Origin: Xenorhabdus nematophila ATCC 19061
GTDB lineage: Bacteria; Pseudomonadota; Gammaproteobacteria; Enterobacterales; Enterobacteriaceae
NCBI RefSeq assembly: GCF_000252955.1
Contig: NC_014228.1
Span: 3,628,701-3,692,700 of the forward strand
Reading direction: 5' to 3'
Length of the DNA: 64,000 nt
Part shown: positions 8,554-19,379 of the stretch, piece after piece
How the letters are laid out: each line of letters begins with the position of its first letter
Position numbering within the stretch: the stretch's first letter is position 1
Notes under the pieces: generated by a model
What the model saw: only the letters and a program-made list of their open reading frames with translations
The model's database searches: none
What the model was told of the DNA's origin: nothing
Position numbers and translations under genes: made by a program

Positions 8554-9399
8554 TTACCCTAATTTCATCCCAATAATTCCCGCCACAATCACAGAACAAG
8601 CCAATAATCGCATTTTGCTAAAAGGCTCCCGTAAAATAACCACTGACAATAACATCGCAAATAACACGCTGGTTTCACGCAATGTCGCCACCAGCACGAT
8701 AGGTGCATGACTCATTGCCCAAATAACAATGCCATAGCTGGATAACTGCATCATTCCGCCCAACAATCCTTGCTTCCAATATTGTCGAATACTTCTTGCG
8801 GCGGTATTCCTGTATCTGAAATACATAATCACGCCCATAACCCAGCCATTAATCGCAAACAGCCACAAAATATAGGTTAATGCGTTATCACTGGCGCGGG
8901 AGCCTGCACCATCAGACAATGTATAACAGGCAGTAAATACCGAAGTTGTCATTGCAGCCAGCAATGTTTTTCGATCCAACCGGATGGATTTTTTTCCTTG
9001 TGGAAATGCAATTAACATGATCCCCACTATAATTAAACCCACTCCAAGAATCGCGAAAGGCGGCAATATCTCCTGCAAAATTAACCAGCTCAATAAAGCG
9101 GTGATTAATGGCGCACATCCTCTGGCAATCGGATATACCTGACTTAAATCTCCCGTGGCATAAGATCGGCTTAAAAACAGGCAATATCCTGTGTGCAAAA
9201 TAGCAGATAATATTAACCACGGAAGCGCAGAAAAAGTCGGCCATCCTACCCCAAATAATCCTGCTGTTGAGATCAACCCGGCAAAAAAAACAATAATTGA
9301 AAGCCCCAAAAACCGATCAACACTAATTTTTACTAACGCATTCCAACTGGCATGTAACAAAGCTGCACCGAGAATAGACAAGAAAATTAAGGTTGTCAC
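8554..9399 (-). CDS. EamA/DMT-superfamily inner-membrane transporter
   Basis: 281 aa of almost continuous hydrophobic helices, consistent with ten membrane segments arranged as two five-helix EamA repeats. The first repeat holds LLHASWNALVKIS and QVYPIARGCAPLITALLSWL. The second ends APIVLVATLRETSVLFAMLL and VVILREPFSKMRL, the conserved P-R-E/E-P signatures of drug/metabolite exporters. The start is a GTG at 9399; no ATG is in frame upstream, and the ribosome-binding site is poor. Substrate cannot be predicted: family members export amino acids, nucleosides or drugs. It is transcribed away from nhaA with a 211-bp divergent gap. It is intact and of normal length. Confidence 0.85.
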   Translation of the reverse strand: MTTLIFLSILGAALLHASWNALVKISVDRFLGLSIIVFFAGLISTAGLFGVGWPTFSALPWLILSAILHTGYCLFLSRSYATGDLSQVYPIARGCAPLITALLSWLILQEILPPFAILGVGLIIVGIMLIAFPQGKKSIRLDRKTLLAAMTTSVFTACYTLSDGAGSRASDNALTYILWLFAINGWVMGVIMYFRYRNTAARSIRQYWKQGLLGGMMQLSSYGIVIWAMSHAPIVLVATLRETSVLFAMLLSVVILREPFSKMRLLACSVIVAGIIGMKLG

Positions 9400-9610
9400 A
9401 AGATATTTTACTCATATCAATATCTAATTGATGATAAAAGCATCTTCTAGTATCCGGTGTCATTTATCAATCTCCCAGTCCGCTAAAAAAATCATTTTCA
9501 ATATGAAATAATTCGAAAATAACGACAAGAATAGCATATATAAATTACTTTTTCCGATATCATAATTGTCATAACATTAGCGTTTGATCAATTTCATAGG
9601 TTAACTATTC

Positions 9611-10780
9611 ATGACTGAAATCATTCGCCAATTCTTGAAATTAGAAGCCGCCGGAGGAATTCTTCTCATCGTTGCAGCCATTATTGCGCTGATTATGGCA
9701 AATACGCCATTGCAGGGCGTTTATCATCAATTTCTCAACCTTCCTGTTGCGGTGCAATTCGCGGAACTGGATATCAATAAACCATTATTATTATGGATAA
9801 ATGATGGATTAATGGCCGTGTTTTTCCTGATTGTCGGACTGGAAGTAAAACGAGAACTCATGGAAGGCTCACTTGCAGGTCGTGACAAAGCGGTTTTCCC
9901 TGCCATTGCTGCACTCGGAGGCATGCTGGCCCCGGCACTGGTCTATCTGCTGTTTAATAGCAGCAATGATATTGCACGACAAGGCTGGGCAATTCCCGCA
10001 GCAACGGATATCGCTTTTGCACTCGGGGTCATGGCATTGTTGGGAAAACGCGTTCCCACCGCATTAAAAGTATTTTTGCTTGCTTTGGCAATTATTGATG
10101 ACTTGGGTGTAATCGTTATCATTGCTCTGTTTTATACCAAAAGCGTTTCTTTAAGCGCACTTGGACTTGCTGCGGCCATGATTGCACTGCTTGGCTGGAT
10201 GAACTGGAAAGGCATCGCTAAAACCTCCGCTTATCTGGCTGTTGGCGTTGTTTTATGGGTTTGTATCTTAAAATCGGGGGTTCATGCCACATTAGCTGGC
10301 GTTATCGTTGGATTTTTGATCCCCCTGCGCGACAAAAAAGGAGATTCGCGTTCAGAAGTTCTGGAGCATGAACTTCACCCTTGGGTCGCGTATTTGATTT
10401 TGCCACTGTTTGCCTTTGCCAATGCGGGAGTTGCATTACAAGGCGTTACATTAGAAGGCTTAACAAACATGTTACCTGTCGGAATTGCACTTGGTCTGTT
10501 TATTGGCAAACCATTGGGTATTTTCCTGTTTAGCTGGATAGGGGTAAAACTGGGAATTGCACAATTGCCGGAAAAAATTGGCATGAAACAAATCTTTGCT
10601 GTTTCCGTGCTATGTGGGATCGGTTTTACTATGTCTATCTTTATTTCTGCTCTGGCATTTGAAGGCTTGGATGATGCTTTTAGTACTTATGCACGTTTGG
10701 GCATATTGATTGGTTCTACTATTGCGGCCATTGTTGGTTATAGTTTATTAAACATACTATTACCGAAGAAAAAAACGTAG
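9611..10780 (+). CDS. nhaA: Na+/H+ antiporter NhaA
   Basis: 389 aa, the length of E. coli NhaA, with twelve predicted membrane helices. It starts [20 protein letters not shown]. The functional core is present: the assembled-helix motif [12 protein letters not shown] and the paired aspartates in [20 protein letters not shown] (E. coli D163/D164), plus a conserved lysine in [18 protein letters not shown] context. It exchanges two protons for one sodium across the inner membrane and is important for alkaline pH and salt tolerance. It is followed 226 bp downstream by its activator gene nhaR, as in E. coli. The intergenic DNA upstream of 9611 should hold the NhaR-responsive promoter. Confidence 0.97.
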   Translation: MTEIIRQFLKLEAAGGILLIVAAIIALIMANTPLQGVYHQFLNLPVAVQFAELDINKPLLLWINDGLMAVFFLIVGLEVKRELMEGSLAGRDKAVFPAIAALGGMLAPALVYLLFNSSNDIARQGWAIPAATDIAFALGVMALLGKRVPTALKVFLLALAIIDDLGVIVIIALFYTKSVSLSALGLAAAMIALLGWMNWKGIAKTSAYLAVGVVLWVCILKSGVHATLAGVIVGFLIPLRDKKGDSRSEVLEHELHPWVAYLILPLFAFANAGVALQGVTLEGLTNMLPVGIALGLFIGKPLGIFLFSWIGVKLGIAQLPEKIGMKQIFAVSVLCGIGFTMSIFISALAFEGLDDAFSTYARLGILIGSTIAAIVGYSLLNILLPKKKT

Positions 10781-11006
10781 CTAAAAGTCAATGAATAGAT
10801 TAATTTAAGCACAAATACAGAAATAATTTCCGAACTAATTCACCCTATTAATATTCGCGGTACAACATGGGTTATACATTTATGCTGCGAATATTTTTTA
10901 TCAATAGAAAATAGGAGAATGCCATATCTGGCAGCCAACAATATCAGGTTATAGCTGCCATATGCCTGATACAGGGCATTAAAGAGGCATACACAAGGAT
11001 AAATAT

Positions 11007-11933
11007 ATGCGGGTTTCACATTTAAACTTTAACCACCTCTACTATTTTTGGCATGTTTGCAAAGAAGGCTCTGTTGTGGGTGCAGCAGATGCGCTATACC
11101 TGACGCCACAAACCATAACCGGGCAGATTAAAGCATTGGAAGAACGTTTGGGCGGGAAATTATTCAAGCGACAAGGAAGAGGATTAGTGCCTTCTGAACT
11201 GGGGCAGTTGATTTTCCGTTATGCGGATAAAATGTTTACTCTCAGTCAAGAAATGCTGGATATCGTCACTTACAGCCGGGAATCAAATCTCTTGTTTGAT
11301 GTCGGCGTCGCTGATGCTTTATCTAAGCGTTTAGTCAGCAAAGTGCTGGAAGCGGCTGTGGTGGAACACGAAAAAATTCACTTACGCTGTTTTGAATCAA
11401 CACATGAAATGTTACTTGAACAGCTTAGCCAGCATAAACTGGATATGATCCTGTCAGATTGTCCGGTGGACTCTTCTCAGCAGGAAGGATTATTCTCAGT
11501 GAAATTAGGCGAATGTAAAATCAGCTTTTACTGTCGCCAGCCTATCCCGGAAAAATCATTTCCAAAATGTTTGGAAGAGCGCCGTTTGTTGATTCCCGGG
11601 CGCCGCTCCATGCTGGGCAGAAAATTACTGACGTGGATACGCAATAAAAACCTTCAGGTTGAAGTACTCGGCGAATTTGATGATGCGGCCTTGATGAAAG
11701 CATTTGGCATGTACCATAACGCTATTTTCATTGCGCCTTCTTTCTATGCCAATGACATTTTTGCTGATAGTGATATCGTCGAAATAGGTCGGCTGGATGC
11801 CGTGCAGGAAGAATATTACGTTATCTTTGCTGAACGTATGATCCAACATCCCGCCGTTCAACGAATATGCAATAAAGATTTCTCAGCGTTGTTCAGTTCG
11901 CCACCTAAAAGCAGCCCCAAAAAATTACGTTAA
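11007..11933 (+). CDS. nhaR: Transcriptional activator NhaR (LysR family)
   Basis: 308 aa. The N-terminal winged helix-turn-helix (residues 5-64) reads [20 protein letters not shown] then [20 protein letters not shown], almost identical to E. coli NhaR. The C-terminal sensor domain follows, with [19 protein letters not shown]. In E. coli NhaR activates nhaA in response to Na+ and also controls osmC and pga. The ATG at 11007 is preceded by aagga. It may be transcribed from its own promoter, because the 226-bp nhaA-nhaR gap is long for a tight operon. It converges on rpsT, and the two share a hairpin at 11979-11999. Confidence 0.96.
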   Translation: MRVSHLNFNHLYYFWHVCKEGSVVGAADALYLTPQTITGQIKALEERLGGKLFKRQGRGLVPSELGQLIFRYADKMFTLSQEMLDIVTYSRESNLLFDVGVADALSKRLVSKVLEAAVVEHEKIHLRCFESTHEMLLEQLSQHKLDMILSDCPVDSSQQEGLFSVKLGECKISFYCRQPIPEKSFPKCLEERRLLIPGRRSMLGRKLLTWIRNKNLQVEVLGEFDDAALMKAFGMYHNAIFIAPSFYANDIFADSDIVEIGRLDAVQEEYYVIFAERMIQHPAVQRICNKDFSALFSSPPKSSPKKLR

Positions 11934-11978
11934 ATATTAGAGCGTTAAATTCGTTACGTTAAACCTGCAGAGACAAAA

Positions 11979-11999
11979 AAACCGGCTTAAAGCCGGTTT
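11979..11999. terminator. Bidirectional intrinsic terminator between nhaR and rpsT
   Basis: aaaccggctt-a-aagccggttt is a perfect 10-bp stem flanked by A-run and T-run (acaaaaaaccgg ... ccggttttttat). It can therefore terminate both the rightward nhaR and leftward rpsT transcripts. Confidence 0.9.
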
Positions 12000-12019
12000 T
12001 TTATAATCAAAACAAATAA

Positions 12020-12280
12020 TTACATTGCTTTGATTTGCGCTGCCAGAGCAGATTTATGACGTGCTGCTTTGTTTTTGTGGATCAGACCTTTACAGGCGTG
12101 ACGATCAACAATTGGTTGCATGTTATTGAATGCGTTCTGTGCAGCTTCTTTATCGCCAGCAGCGATAGCCGCGTATACTTTCTTGATAAAAGTACGCACC
12201 ATAGAACGACGGCTTGCATTATGCTGACGGCGTTTCTCAGACTGTACGGCGCGTTTCTTAGCTGATTTGATATTAGCCAA
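12020..12280 (-). CDS. rpsT: 30S ribosomal protein S20
   Basis: 86 aa, starting [20 protein letters not shown], essentially the E. coli S20 sequence. It binds 16S rRNA early in 30S assembly and is helical and very basic. The start codon is TTG (12278-12280), preceded by gggagttggacc. E. coli rpsT also starts with UUG, which is part of its translational autoregulation, so the non-ATG start is conserved rather than an error. It is transcribed alone, divergently from ribF, and converges on nhaR. Confidence 0.97.
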   Translation of the reverse strand: MANIKSAKKRAVQSEKRRQHNASRRSMVRTFIKKVYAAIAAGDKEAAQNAFNNMQPIVDRHACKGLIHKNKAARHKSALAAQIKAM

Positions 12281-12629
12281 GGTCCAACTCCCAAATATAT
12301 TCTATCGAGGACAATTCAAAGGCCGAGGAATATGCCTGTTCAGCCTTCTTTTGTCAATGGATTTGTGCAAATAAGCGTCGTTGTACGGCGACGCTGGTTA
12401 CGTTGTGATGGGGCGGGATTTTATCAGCTTACTGAGAGGGAATACAGTCTTTCGCAATAAAAAAACGGAATGAATCTCAGAGAAATGCGATAAATTAAAT
12501 ATTTTTCGGGCATCTGGCCTATTTTTATTGTATGAATCAGGTTATTAATTAAAACCCTTTGTGATCGTGGGTTAACCTTGCGCTTTGTACAAGGTATAAT
12601 CCGGCAATTTCCACGGTATTGAGCCAGCT
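12281..12629. promoter_or_regulatory. Divergent rpsT-ribF intergenic region
   Basis: 349 bp without a credible ORF. It must contain the rpsT promoters (leftward) and the promoter of the ribF-ileS-lspA operon (rightward). Promoter-like AT-rich stretches are seen around 12530-12600 (ttgtac...aaggtataat, with tataat at 12594-12599 about 31 bp before ribF). No hairpin or repeat was noticed. Confidence 0.45.
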
Positions 12630-13574
12630 ATGGAGCTAATTCGCGGTATACACAATATCCGGTCTCGTCACCATGGTTGCGTGCTGACGATTGGTAACTT
12701 TGATGGTGTCCATCGAGGACATCAGGCTTTATTAAAACACTTGAAGCAAGAAGGATTGCGTCTCGGATTACCAACAATGGTCATGATTTTCGAACCGCAA
12801 CCTTTGGAAGTTTTTGTGCCAGATAAAGCACCAGCCCGCCTGACGAGGTTGAGAGATAAAATAAAATATCTAGCCCAAAATGGCGTTGATTATCTGTTAT
12901 GCGTGAAATTTGATAAATATTTTGCATCTAACTCGCCTGAAGCTTTTATTTCACAGTTGCTCGTTGAAAAACTGGGTGTTAAGTTTCTGGCAATAGGAGA
13001 TGATTTCCGCTTTGGCAAAAATCGTCTCGGAGATTTCCACTATTTGCAGCAGGCAGGTAACCAATACAATTTTGATGTCGCCAGCACAGACAGTTTTTGT
13101 GACAGCGGTTTTCGGATCAGCAGTACAGCTATTCGTCAGGCATTACAAAGTAATGATCTGGCATTGGCTGAAACATTACTGGGGCATCCCTACAGCATAA
13201 GTGGCAGAGTCGTTCACGGTAACCAACTGGGGCGTACCATTGGTTTTCCCACGGCTAATCTGCCATTGAAACGTTTAGTAACCCCTGTTAAGGGGGTTTA
13301 TGCTGTTGAAGTCCACGGATTGGGCGATAACCCCTTGCCGGGTGTTGCAAATATAGGCAATCGACCTACAGTTGCTGGTCAAGGCCAGCAACTTGAAGTG
13401 CATTTGATTGATGCCCAAATGGATTTATATGGGTGTCACATCAATGTGGTGTTACGCAAAAAATTGCGTGATGAGCAGCGGTTTGCTTCACTTGATGCAC
13501 TTAAACAGCAAATCGCGAATGATGTGGTTGCAGCGAGAAACTATCTCTTGCAGCGATCCGAGTCATGTATCTGA
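12630..13574 (+). CDS. ribF: Bifunctional riboflavin kinase / FAD synthetase
   Basis: 314 aa. The N-terminal FMN adenylyltransferase domain (about 1-185) has the nucleotidyltransferase signature TIGNFDGVHRGHQALL and ISSTAIRQAL. The C-terminal riboflavin kinase domain (about 186-305) has GRVVHGNQLGRTIGFPTANL and the flavin-binding segment GVYAVEVHG ... GVANIGNRPTV. It converts riboflavin to FMN and then FAD with two ATP in the cytoplasm. It is the first gene of the conserved ribF-ileS-lspA-fkpB-ispH block. An ERIC element begins exactly at its stop codon and fills most of the space before ileS. The ATG at 12630 has only a weak ribosome-binding site. Confidence 0.96.
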   Translation: MELIRGIHNIRSRHHGCVLTIGNFDGVHRGHQALLKHLKQEGLRLGLPTMVMIFEPQPLEVFVPDKAPARLTRLRDKIKYLAQNGVDYLLCVKFDKYFASNSPEAFISQLLVEKLGVKFLAIGDDFRFGKNRLGDFHYLQQAGNQYNFDVASTDSFCDSGFRISSTAIRQALQSNDLALAETLLGHPYSISGRVVHGNQLGRTIGFPTANLPLKRLVTPVKGVYAVEVHGLGDNPLPGVANIGNRPTVAGQGQQLEVHLIDAQMDLYGCHINVVLRKKLRDEQRFASLDALKQQIANDVVAARNYLLQRSESCI

Positions 13575-13699
13575 TATCCAATAGATTTTACGTTCCAGCG
13601 CGACGGCAGGTGAACGAATCCCCAAAAACATAGCTGACTATGTGACTGGGGTGAGAGAACCTGGCCAACAAAGCTGCAACGTGAAAGATGAAGGATATA
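13575..13699 (+). repeat. ERIC element (standard ~126 bp form) inside the ribF-ileS operon
   Basis: It begins tatccaatagattttacg and contains the core cgaatccccaaaaacatagc then tgactatgtgactggggtga, ending caaagctgcaacgtgaaaga and ggatata. This is the enterobacterial repetitive intergenic consensus, an imperfect palindrome. It starts right after the ribF stop and ends 27 bp before ileS, so it is transcribed and will fold as a hairpin in the operon mRNA. Confidence 0.9.
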
Positions 13700-13726
13700 G
13701 CGGAAAATTGGAACTGAGAATCTATA

Positions 13727-16540
13727 ATGAGTGACTATAAAGACACCCTGAATTTACCGGAAACAGGGTTCCCTATGCGCGGGGATTTAGCCAAGCGCGA
13801 ACCAGATATGTTAAAACGTTGGTACAAAGAAGAGTTGTATCAGGCAATCAGAAAAGCAAAATCTGGCAAGAAAACCTTTATTTTGCATGATGGCCCTCCT
13901 TATGCAAATGGCAATATTCATATTGGTCACTCAGTTAATAAAATTCTCAAAGATATTGTTGTTAAGTCCAAAGGATTATCAGGCTACGATTCGCCTTATA
14001 TTCCGGGTTGGGACTGCCACGGTTTACCCATTGAGCTCAAGGTTGAGCAAATTATCGGTAAACCGGGGGAAAAATTTTCCGCCGCTGAATTCCGTGCTGA
14101 ATGCCGCAAATATGCCATGACTCAGGTTGAGGCACAGAAAGCGGACTTCAAACGTCTGGGCGTTCTGGGCGACTGGGATAAACCTTACCTGACAATGGAC
14201 TTCAAAACTGAAGCAGACATTATTCGTGCATTGGGTCGCATCATCAAAAATGGTCATTTGCTGAAAGGCGTGAAACCCGTTCACTGGTGTACTGACTGTG
14301 GTTCCTCCCTCGCTGAAGCAGAAGTGGAATATTACGATAAGACCTCTCCTTCCATTGACGTGAGCTTCAACGCTGTTGATGCTGATGCCGTGTATGCCAA
14401 ATTTGGCGTTAAACCACAGGGTCTGCCCGTTTCTCTGGTCATCTGGACAACCACACCGTGGACATTGCCTGCTAACCGTGCCATTGCATTAGGCGCAGAA
14501 ATCACCTACCAGTTAGTCAAAATTGATCATGAATACCTGATTCTGGCAGCTGAACTGGTCGAGCAGGTTATGCAGCGTGCCGGTATTACGTCATGGGAAG
14601 TCGTCAGTGATTGTACTGGCGCCGATCTGGAACTGATGCGCTTCAATCACCCATTCATGGGCTTCGACGCTCCCGCCATCCTCGGTGATCACGTTACGCT
14701 TGAAGCCGGTACAGGTGCTGTGCATACCGCTGGTGGTCACGGTCCCGATGACTACTCCATCAGTCTGAAATATGGTCTTGAGATTGCCAACCCAGTTGGC
14801 CCGAATGGCTGCTTCATTTCTGGTACATATCCTTCACTGGATGGTCAGTTTGTCTTCAAAGCGAACGATATCATCGTTGAGCTGTTGAAAGAAAAAGGTG
14901 CACTGCTGAGTCTGCACAAAATCCAGCACAGCTATCCTTGTTGCTGGCGCCACAAAAAGCCCATCATCTTCCGTGCAACACCACAATGGTTTATCAGCAT
15001 GGATAAAAACGGCCTGCGTACTCAGTCAATGAAAGAGATCAAAGACGTTCAGTGGATACCGGGTTGGGGACAGGCCCGCATTGAGTCCATGGTAGAAAAC
15101 CGTCCTGACTGGTGTATCTCCCGTCAGCGCACATGGGGTGTACCAATGTCTCTGTTTATTCATAAAGAGACTCAGGAACCCCATCCACGCACCGTAGAAT
15201 TGATCGAAGAAGTCGCTAAACGTGTTGAAATCGATGGTATTCAGGCATGGTGGGATCTGGACGCCACAGAACTGCTGGGTAATGAAGCCGCTGATTACAT
15301 TAAGGCTCAGGATACACTGGATGTCTGGTTTGACTCAGGAAGTACCCACTCTTCCGTTGTTGATGTCCGTCCGGAATTCAGCGGCAACTCTGCCGATCTC
15401 TATCTGGAAGGCTCTGACCAGCACCGTGGCTGGTTCATGTCCTCATTGATGCTGTCTACGGCGATCAAAGGCAAAGCACCTTACCGTCAAGTACTGACTC
15501 ATGGTTTCACCGTTGATGAGCAAGGGCGCAAGATGTCCAAATCCATTGGTAATACTGTCAGTCCACAAGATGTGATGAACAAGCTGGGTGCGGATATCTT
15601 GCGTTTATGGGTAGCATCTACCGATTATACTGGTGAAATCGCAGTTTCAGACGAGATCCTGAAACGCTCAGCCGACGCTTACCGCCGTATCCGCAACACC
15701 GCTCGTTTCCTGCTGGCAAACCTGAATGGTTTCAACCCAGAGCAGCATAAGGTAAAAGCCGAAGATATGGTGGTTTTGGATCGCTGGGCAGTAGGTCGTG
15801 CTCAGGCAGCACAAGCGAATATCCTCAAATACTATGATGAATATGATTTCCACTCTGTGGTTCAGCGTTTGATGCAATTCTGTTCCGTGGAAATGGGTTC
15901 TTTCTATCTGGATATCATCAAAGATCGTCAATACACTGCGAAAGGCGACAGCCTTGCCCGTCGCAGTTGCCAGACCGCATTGTTCCATATCGCAGAAGCA
16001 CTGGTTCGCTGGATGGCACCAATTATGTCGTTCACTGCGGATGAAGTCTGGAATGAATTGCCGGGTGAACGTGCTAAATATGTCTTTACCGAAGAGTGGT
16101 ATGAAGGTCTGTTCGGGCTGGCGGATGGCGAAGACATGAACGATACTTTCTGGGCGACTCTGCTGGAGGTACGCGGCGAAGTCAATAAAGTTCTGGAACA
16201 GGCCCGTGCTGATAAACATATCCGCAGTTCTCTGGAAGCGGCTGTCACACTCTATGCAGATGAAGCGCTGGCAGAAAAACTCAACAAACTGTCTGATGAA
16301 TTGCGTTTTGTTTTGCTGACATCTCAGGCTGAAGTGGCTGCTTATGTCGCGGCAGGTGATGACGCTCAGCAAAGCGAGCTTGCGGGTCTGAAAGTGGCCT
16401 TCCGCAAAGCAAACGGAGAGAAATGTCCGCGTTGCTGGCATTATGCGACAAATGTGGGCGTGGTAGCGGAACATGCAGAACTTTGCGGCCGCTGTGTGAC
16501 TAACGTTGCCGGTAACGGTGAAGAGCGTAAATTTGCCTGA
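13727..16540 (+). CDS. ileS: Isoleucyl-tRNA synthetase
   Basis: 937 aa, normal length for the bacterial enzyme. The class I signature HIGH lies in [13 protein letters not shown] near residues 57-69, and KMSKS lies in [10 protein letters not shown] near 602. The CP1 editing domain (about 200-400) shows [15 protein letters not shown] and [16 protein letters not shown]. The C-terminal zinc-binding region shows [12 protein letters not shown] and CGRCVTNV. It charges tRNA-Ile and edits valine. It is followed by lspA with a one-base overlap of stop and start (tgATGa), indicating translational coupling; the same order is found in E. coli. Confidence 0.98.
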   Translation: MSDYKDTLNLPETGFPMRGDLAKREPDMLKRWYKEELYQAIRKAKSGKKTFILHDGPPYANGNIHIGHSVNKILKDIVVKSKGLSGYDSPYIPGWDCHGLPIELKVEQIIGKPGEKFSAAEFRAECRKYAMTQVEAQKADFKRLGVLGDWDKPYLTMDFKTEADIIRALGRIIKNGHLLKGVKPVHWCTDCGSSLAEAEVEYYDKTSPSIDVSFNAVDADAVYAKFGVKPQGLPVSLVIWTTTPWTLPANRAIALGAEITYQLVKIDHEYLILAAELVEQVMQRAGITSWEVVSDCTGADLELMRFNHPFMGFDAPAILGDHVTLEAGTGAVHTAGGHGPDDYSISLKYGLEIANPVGPNGCFISGTYPSLDGQFVFKANDIIVELLKEKGALLSLHKIQHSYPCCWRHKKPIIFRATPQWFISMDKNGLRTQSMKEIKDVQWIPGWGQARIESMVENRPDWCISRQRTWGVPMSLFIHKETQEPHPRTVELIEEVAKRVEIDGIQAWWDLDATELLGNEAADYIKAQDTLDVWFDSGSTHSSVVDVRPEFSGNSADLYLEGSDQHRGWFMSSLMLSTAIKGKAPYRQVLTHGFTVDEQGRKMSKSIGNTVSPQDVMNKLGADILRLWVASTDYTGEIAVSDEILKRSADAYRRIRNTARFLLANLNGFNPEQHKVKAEDMVVLDRWAVGRAQAAQANILKYYDEYDFHSVVQRLMQFCSVEMGSFYLDIIKDRQYTAKGDSLARRSCQTALFHIAEALVRWMAPIMSFTADEVWNELPGERAKYVFTEEWYEGLFGLADGEDMNDTFWATLLEVRGEVNKVLEQARADKHIRSSLEAAVTLYADEALAEKLNKLSDELRFVLLTSQAEVAAYVAAGDDAQQSELAGLKVAFRKANGEKCPRCWHYATNVGVVAEHAELCGRCVTNVAGNGEERKFA

Positions 16541-17046
16541 TGAATAAACCCATTTGCTCCACTGGACTCCGCTGGCTCTGGCTGGTTGTTGTGGTATTAA
16601 TATTGGATTTGGGAAGTAAATACTTAGTATTGCAACACTTTACTTTGTATGAATCTATTCCATTAATACCCTATTTCAACTTGGCTTATGCCCAGAATTT
16701 AGGGGCTGCATTCAGCTTTCTGGCCGATAAAGATGGTTGGCAGCGCTGGTTCTTTGCATTGGTCGCAATAGCCATCGTCACTGTACTGCTGGTGATGATG
16801 TATCGCTCCAGCGCCAGGCAAAAACTAAGTAATATTGCTTACGCCCTCGTGATTGGTGGGGCATTGGGGAATTTGTTCGATCGGCTGGTACATGGCTTTG
16901 TTGTCGATTTCATCGACTTTTATGTCGGGGAATGGCACTGGCCTACGTTTAATATCGCTGATACTGCAATCTGCATCGGAGCGGCTCTCATTATCATAGA
17001 GAGCTTTATCAATCCGGATGACAAGAAGGCAGCATCACAAAAATAG
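16540..17046 (+). CDS. lspA: Lipoprotein signal peptidase (signal peptidase II)
   Basis: 168 aa with four membrane helices. The two catalytic aspartates of this inner-membrane aspartyl protease lie in [19 protein letters not shown] and [16 protein letters not shown]. It cleaves prolipoprotein signal peptides after lipid modification of the +1 Cys. Its start overlaps the ileS stop by one base. A hairpin at 17068-17098 separates it from fkpB. Length and motifs are ordinary. Confidence 0.97.
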   Translation: MNKPICSTGLRWLWLVVVVLILDLGSKYLVLQHFTLYESIPLIPYFNLAYAQNLGAAFSFLADKDGWQRWFFALVAIAIVTVLLVMMYRSSARQKLSNIAYALVIGGALGNLFDRLVHGFVVDFIDFYVGEWHWPTFNIADTAICIGAALIIIESFINPDDKKAASQK

Positions 17047-17067
17047 TCATTGAAAGCATGATAATAA

Positions 17068-17098
17068 ATCAGCACCGGTTAACAAAACCGGGGCTGAT
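17068..17098 (+). terminator. Hairpin between lspA and fkpB
   Basis: atcagc(a)ccggtt and aaccgg(gg)ctgat pair around a short loop, 22 bp after the lspA stop, followed by aatttcat. It may be a partial terminator or a processing site, because fkpB-ispH are expected to be co-expressed with the upstream genes at least in part. Confidence 0.5.
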
Positions 17099-17156
17099 AA
17101 TTTCATACCGTATGACGGTATACTTGCAATCATATTAAGTAAAAGGTCTGAGCAAC

Positions 17157-17627
17157 ATGTCAATGCAGGTGCAAGCACATAGTGCTGTTTTATTACACTT
17201 CACATTAAAACTGGACGATGGCTCAACAGCGGACTCGACTTACAGTCAAGGCAAGCCCGCATTATTCCGCCTTGGTGATGGCAGCCTCTCTGCCCCACTG
17301 GAACAGCAGCTTCTTGGTTTGAAAGCCGGTGATAAACATCAATTCACCCTGGCGGGAGAAACCATTTTTGGTAAACACAATCCTGACTTAGTGCAATACT
17401 TTACTCCACGTGATTTTGCTGATTCCGGTATCCCGGAAGTCGGAACCATTATGCTATTTACCGCCATGAACGGCAGCGAAATGCCCGGATTGGTCAAAGA
17501 AATTGCTGAAGGTTCTATCACTGTTGATTTTAATCATCCACTGGCTGAACAAAACATCACTTTTGATATCGAAGTGTTGGAAATTGACCCTCAGTTGGAG
17601 GAAACCCATGCAAATATTACTGGCTAA
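17157..17627 (+). CDS. fkpB: FKBP-type peptidyl-prolyl isomerase (SlpA-like)
   Basis: 156 aa. The N-terminal FKBP domain carries [20 protein letters not shown] and the inserted-in-flap (IF) chaperone domain. [13 protein letters not shown] and [13 protein letters not shown] match E. coli FkpB, as does the C-terminal [20 protein letters not shown]. It catalyses cis-trans prolyl isomerisation in the cytoplasm; client proteins are not known in detail. The last 20 bases overlap the start of ispH, and this fkpB-ispH coupling is conserved in enterobacteria. Confidence 0.95.
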   Translation: MSMQVQAHSAVLLHFTLKLDDGSTADSTYSQGKPALFRLGDGSLSAPLEQQLLGLKAGDKHQFTLAGETIFGKHNPDLVQYFTPRDFADSGIPEVGTIMLFTAMNGSEMPGLVKEIAEGSITVDFNHPLAEQNITFDIEVLEIDPQLEETHANITG

Positions 17628-18561
17628 CCCTCGTGGTTTTTGTGCTGGTGTTGATCGTGCCATCAGCATCGTAGAAAGAGCGCTGGAATTATACGGTGCG
17701 CCTATTTATGTTCGTCATGAAGTCGTGCATAACCGTTATGTCGTTGATAATTTAAGAAAACGGGGCGCTATCTTCATTGAAGAAATCTCAGAAGTCCCTG
17801 ATGGCGCTATTCTGATCTTTTCTGCGCACGGTGTTTCCCAAGCCATTCGCGCGGAAGCCCGTTCCCGTGATTTAACCATGTTGTTTGATGCTACCTGCCC
17901 GCTGGTCACCAAAGTCCATATGGAAGTGGCAAGGGCAAGCCGCAAAGGTAAAGAAGCCATTCTGATTGGTCATGCCGGTCATCCTGAAGTGGAAGGCACA
18001 ATGGGGCAATACAATAACCCTGAAGGTGGCATGTATCTGGTGGAATCACCCGAAGATGTGTGGAAATTACACGTCAAGGATGAAAATAATCTCTGCTTTA
18101 TGACACAGACAACCCTGTCCGTTGATGACACATCGGCGGTGATTGATGCACTTAATGCACGATTCCCCAATATTGTCGGCCCACGCAAAGATGATATTTG
18201 TTATGCCACCACCAACCGTCAGGAAGCGGTCCGTGATTTGGCTGTGGGTGCTGATGTGGTTTTAGTCGTTGGTTCCAAAAACTCATCAAACTCAAATCGC
18301 CTGGCTGAACTGGCACAGCGCGTAGGGAAACCTGCTTACCTGATCGATTCTGCCGATGATATCCAAGCAGAATGGGTTAAAGGCGTAAGTGCAATCGGCG
18401 TCACTGCGGGCGCATCAGCACCGGATATTCTGGTACAGCAAGTTATTGAACGGCTGAAAACTTTTGGAGCAAAAACAGTTAACGAACTGCATGGGCGTGA
18501 AGAAAACATTGTTTTCGAAGTTCCAAAAGAATTGCGGGTTGATGTGAAAGAGGTTAATTAG
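17608..18561 (+). CDS. ispH: 4-hydroxy-3-methylbut-2-enyl diphosphate reductase
   Basis: 317 aa from the ATG at 17608 ([20 protein letters not shown]), which has the ribosome-binding site ggagg 6 bp upstream. A longer open frame upstream lies in the fkpB coding region and is not used. Three iron-sulfur ligands are visible: the Cys in [10 protein letters not shown] (about 12), in [11 protein letters not shown] (about 96) and in [11 protein letters not shown] (about 197). The catalytic glutamate lies in [11 protein letters not shown]. It performs the last step of the MEP isoprenoid pathway, giving IPP and DMAPP. It overlaps fkpB and ends the operon at a strong hairpin. Confidence 0.97.
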   Translation: MQILLANPRGFCAGVDRAISIVERALELYGAPIYVRHEVVHNRYVVDNLRKRGAIFIEEISEVPDGAILIFSAHGVSQAIRAEARSRDLTMLFDATCPLVTKVHMEVARASRKGKEAILIGHAGHPEVEGTMGQYNNPEGGMYLVESPEDVWKLHVKDENNLCFMTQTTLSVDDTSAVIDALNARFPNIVGPRKDDICYATTNRQEAVRDLAVGADVVLVVGSKNSSNSNRLAELAQRVGKPAYLIDSADDIQAEWVKGVSAIGVTAGASAPDILVQQVIERLKTFGAKTVNELHGREENIVFEVPKELRVDVKEVN

Positions 18562-18568
18562 TCGGTTA

Positions 18569-18603
18569 ATTCCTTACTCCTCGCGTATTGAAGAGTAAGG
18601 AAT
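18569..18603 (+). terminator. Terminator-like hairpin after ispH
   Basis: attccttactc pairs perfectly with gagtaaggaat across a 13-nt loop, beginning 8 bp after the ispH stop, with a modest T-rich tail. It marks the end of the ribF-ispH transcription unit. Confidence 0.7.
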
Positions 18604-18649
18604 CTTCATAATTTGAGTGTATCACTATGGTGAAAACCCATTAATACGA

Positions 18650-19284
18650 TCACAATTCTATGTCATACTGCACTGACAACTTACCTTTCTTTTCCTGTAT
18701 CGCCTGTATCTTAAGCCCATTAATTTGCCTTAATGACGCCACGTGTGTTCCACCACAGGGGTAAGGTCTAAGTTCGCCAAAACCAACTTCCCTATGCCCA
18801 TCATCACGCATAGTAATTTGGCAGGGTAAATTTTCATCGATAAATTGATTACATTTCTCCTGGAGATCTTCAATTGCAAAGTGTTGTACACAGAATTGTG
18901 GTTTAAAGGTCACCCTGCTTTCTCCAGGCCAGTGGTGTGCCTTAATCGGTTGCCAACAAAAGATTCAACAATGTGGCCGATCAAATGTCCGGCAGAATGC
19001 AATTGTGAATGTAATTGGCGGCGTTTTTCATCGACACGAGCAAAAGCAAGTCCTATATTCACCGGATATGTTGCGTAATGAATTATCCCGCCATTTTCGG
19101 ACGCAACATGAATGACTTCCACATCATTCAGCCAGCCAATATCACTGGGTTGCCCTCCCCCCTGAGGATGAAATGGCGTTGCTTTTAATTGGATGGCATA
19201 ACGTCCATCGTCACAGAGAGTACAGCTTAGGATTTCAACGTCCGCTGTCAGTATGCGGCTGGATAAATAAAGACATTCAGACAT
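18650..19284 (-). pseudogene. AlaX-like alanyl-tRNA editing hydrolase, frameshifted
   Basis: Two overlapping frames together encode one AlaX-type protein. The first (from ATG 19284, MSECLYLSSRILTADVEILS, ribosome-binding site aagga) contains FHPQGGGQPSDIG and the zinc motif HSAGHLIGH. The second, in another frame, contains IKAHHWPGESRVTFKP and the second zinc motif RPYPCGGTHV. The break is near 18945, where aaccg would need one more base to keep frame (VGN then PIKAHHW). Free-standing AlaX proteins hydrolyse mischarged Ser- or Gly-tRNA-Ala. The gene is divergent from a LysR gene, 95 bp apart. A sequencing error is possible, but as given the gene is broken. In E. coli this position between ispH and dapB holds rihC. 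Confidence 0.75.
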
Positions 19285-19379
19285 AATTAATATTTCCTTG
19301 GTATCAACAATTTCCCCATAATTGTATTTAATAAACTCAATTGCGATAATCCATCGAGAAATCAAATAATTTTTGACTT

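Noticed and set aside
15668..16474. Long antisense ORF (268 codons) opposite ileS
   Set aside because: Lies entirely within the confident ileS gene with no ribosome-binding site or recognisable domain; a codon-bias shadow. Similar shadows opposite carB, prfC, deoB, deoD and the transposases were discarded for the same reason.
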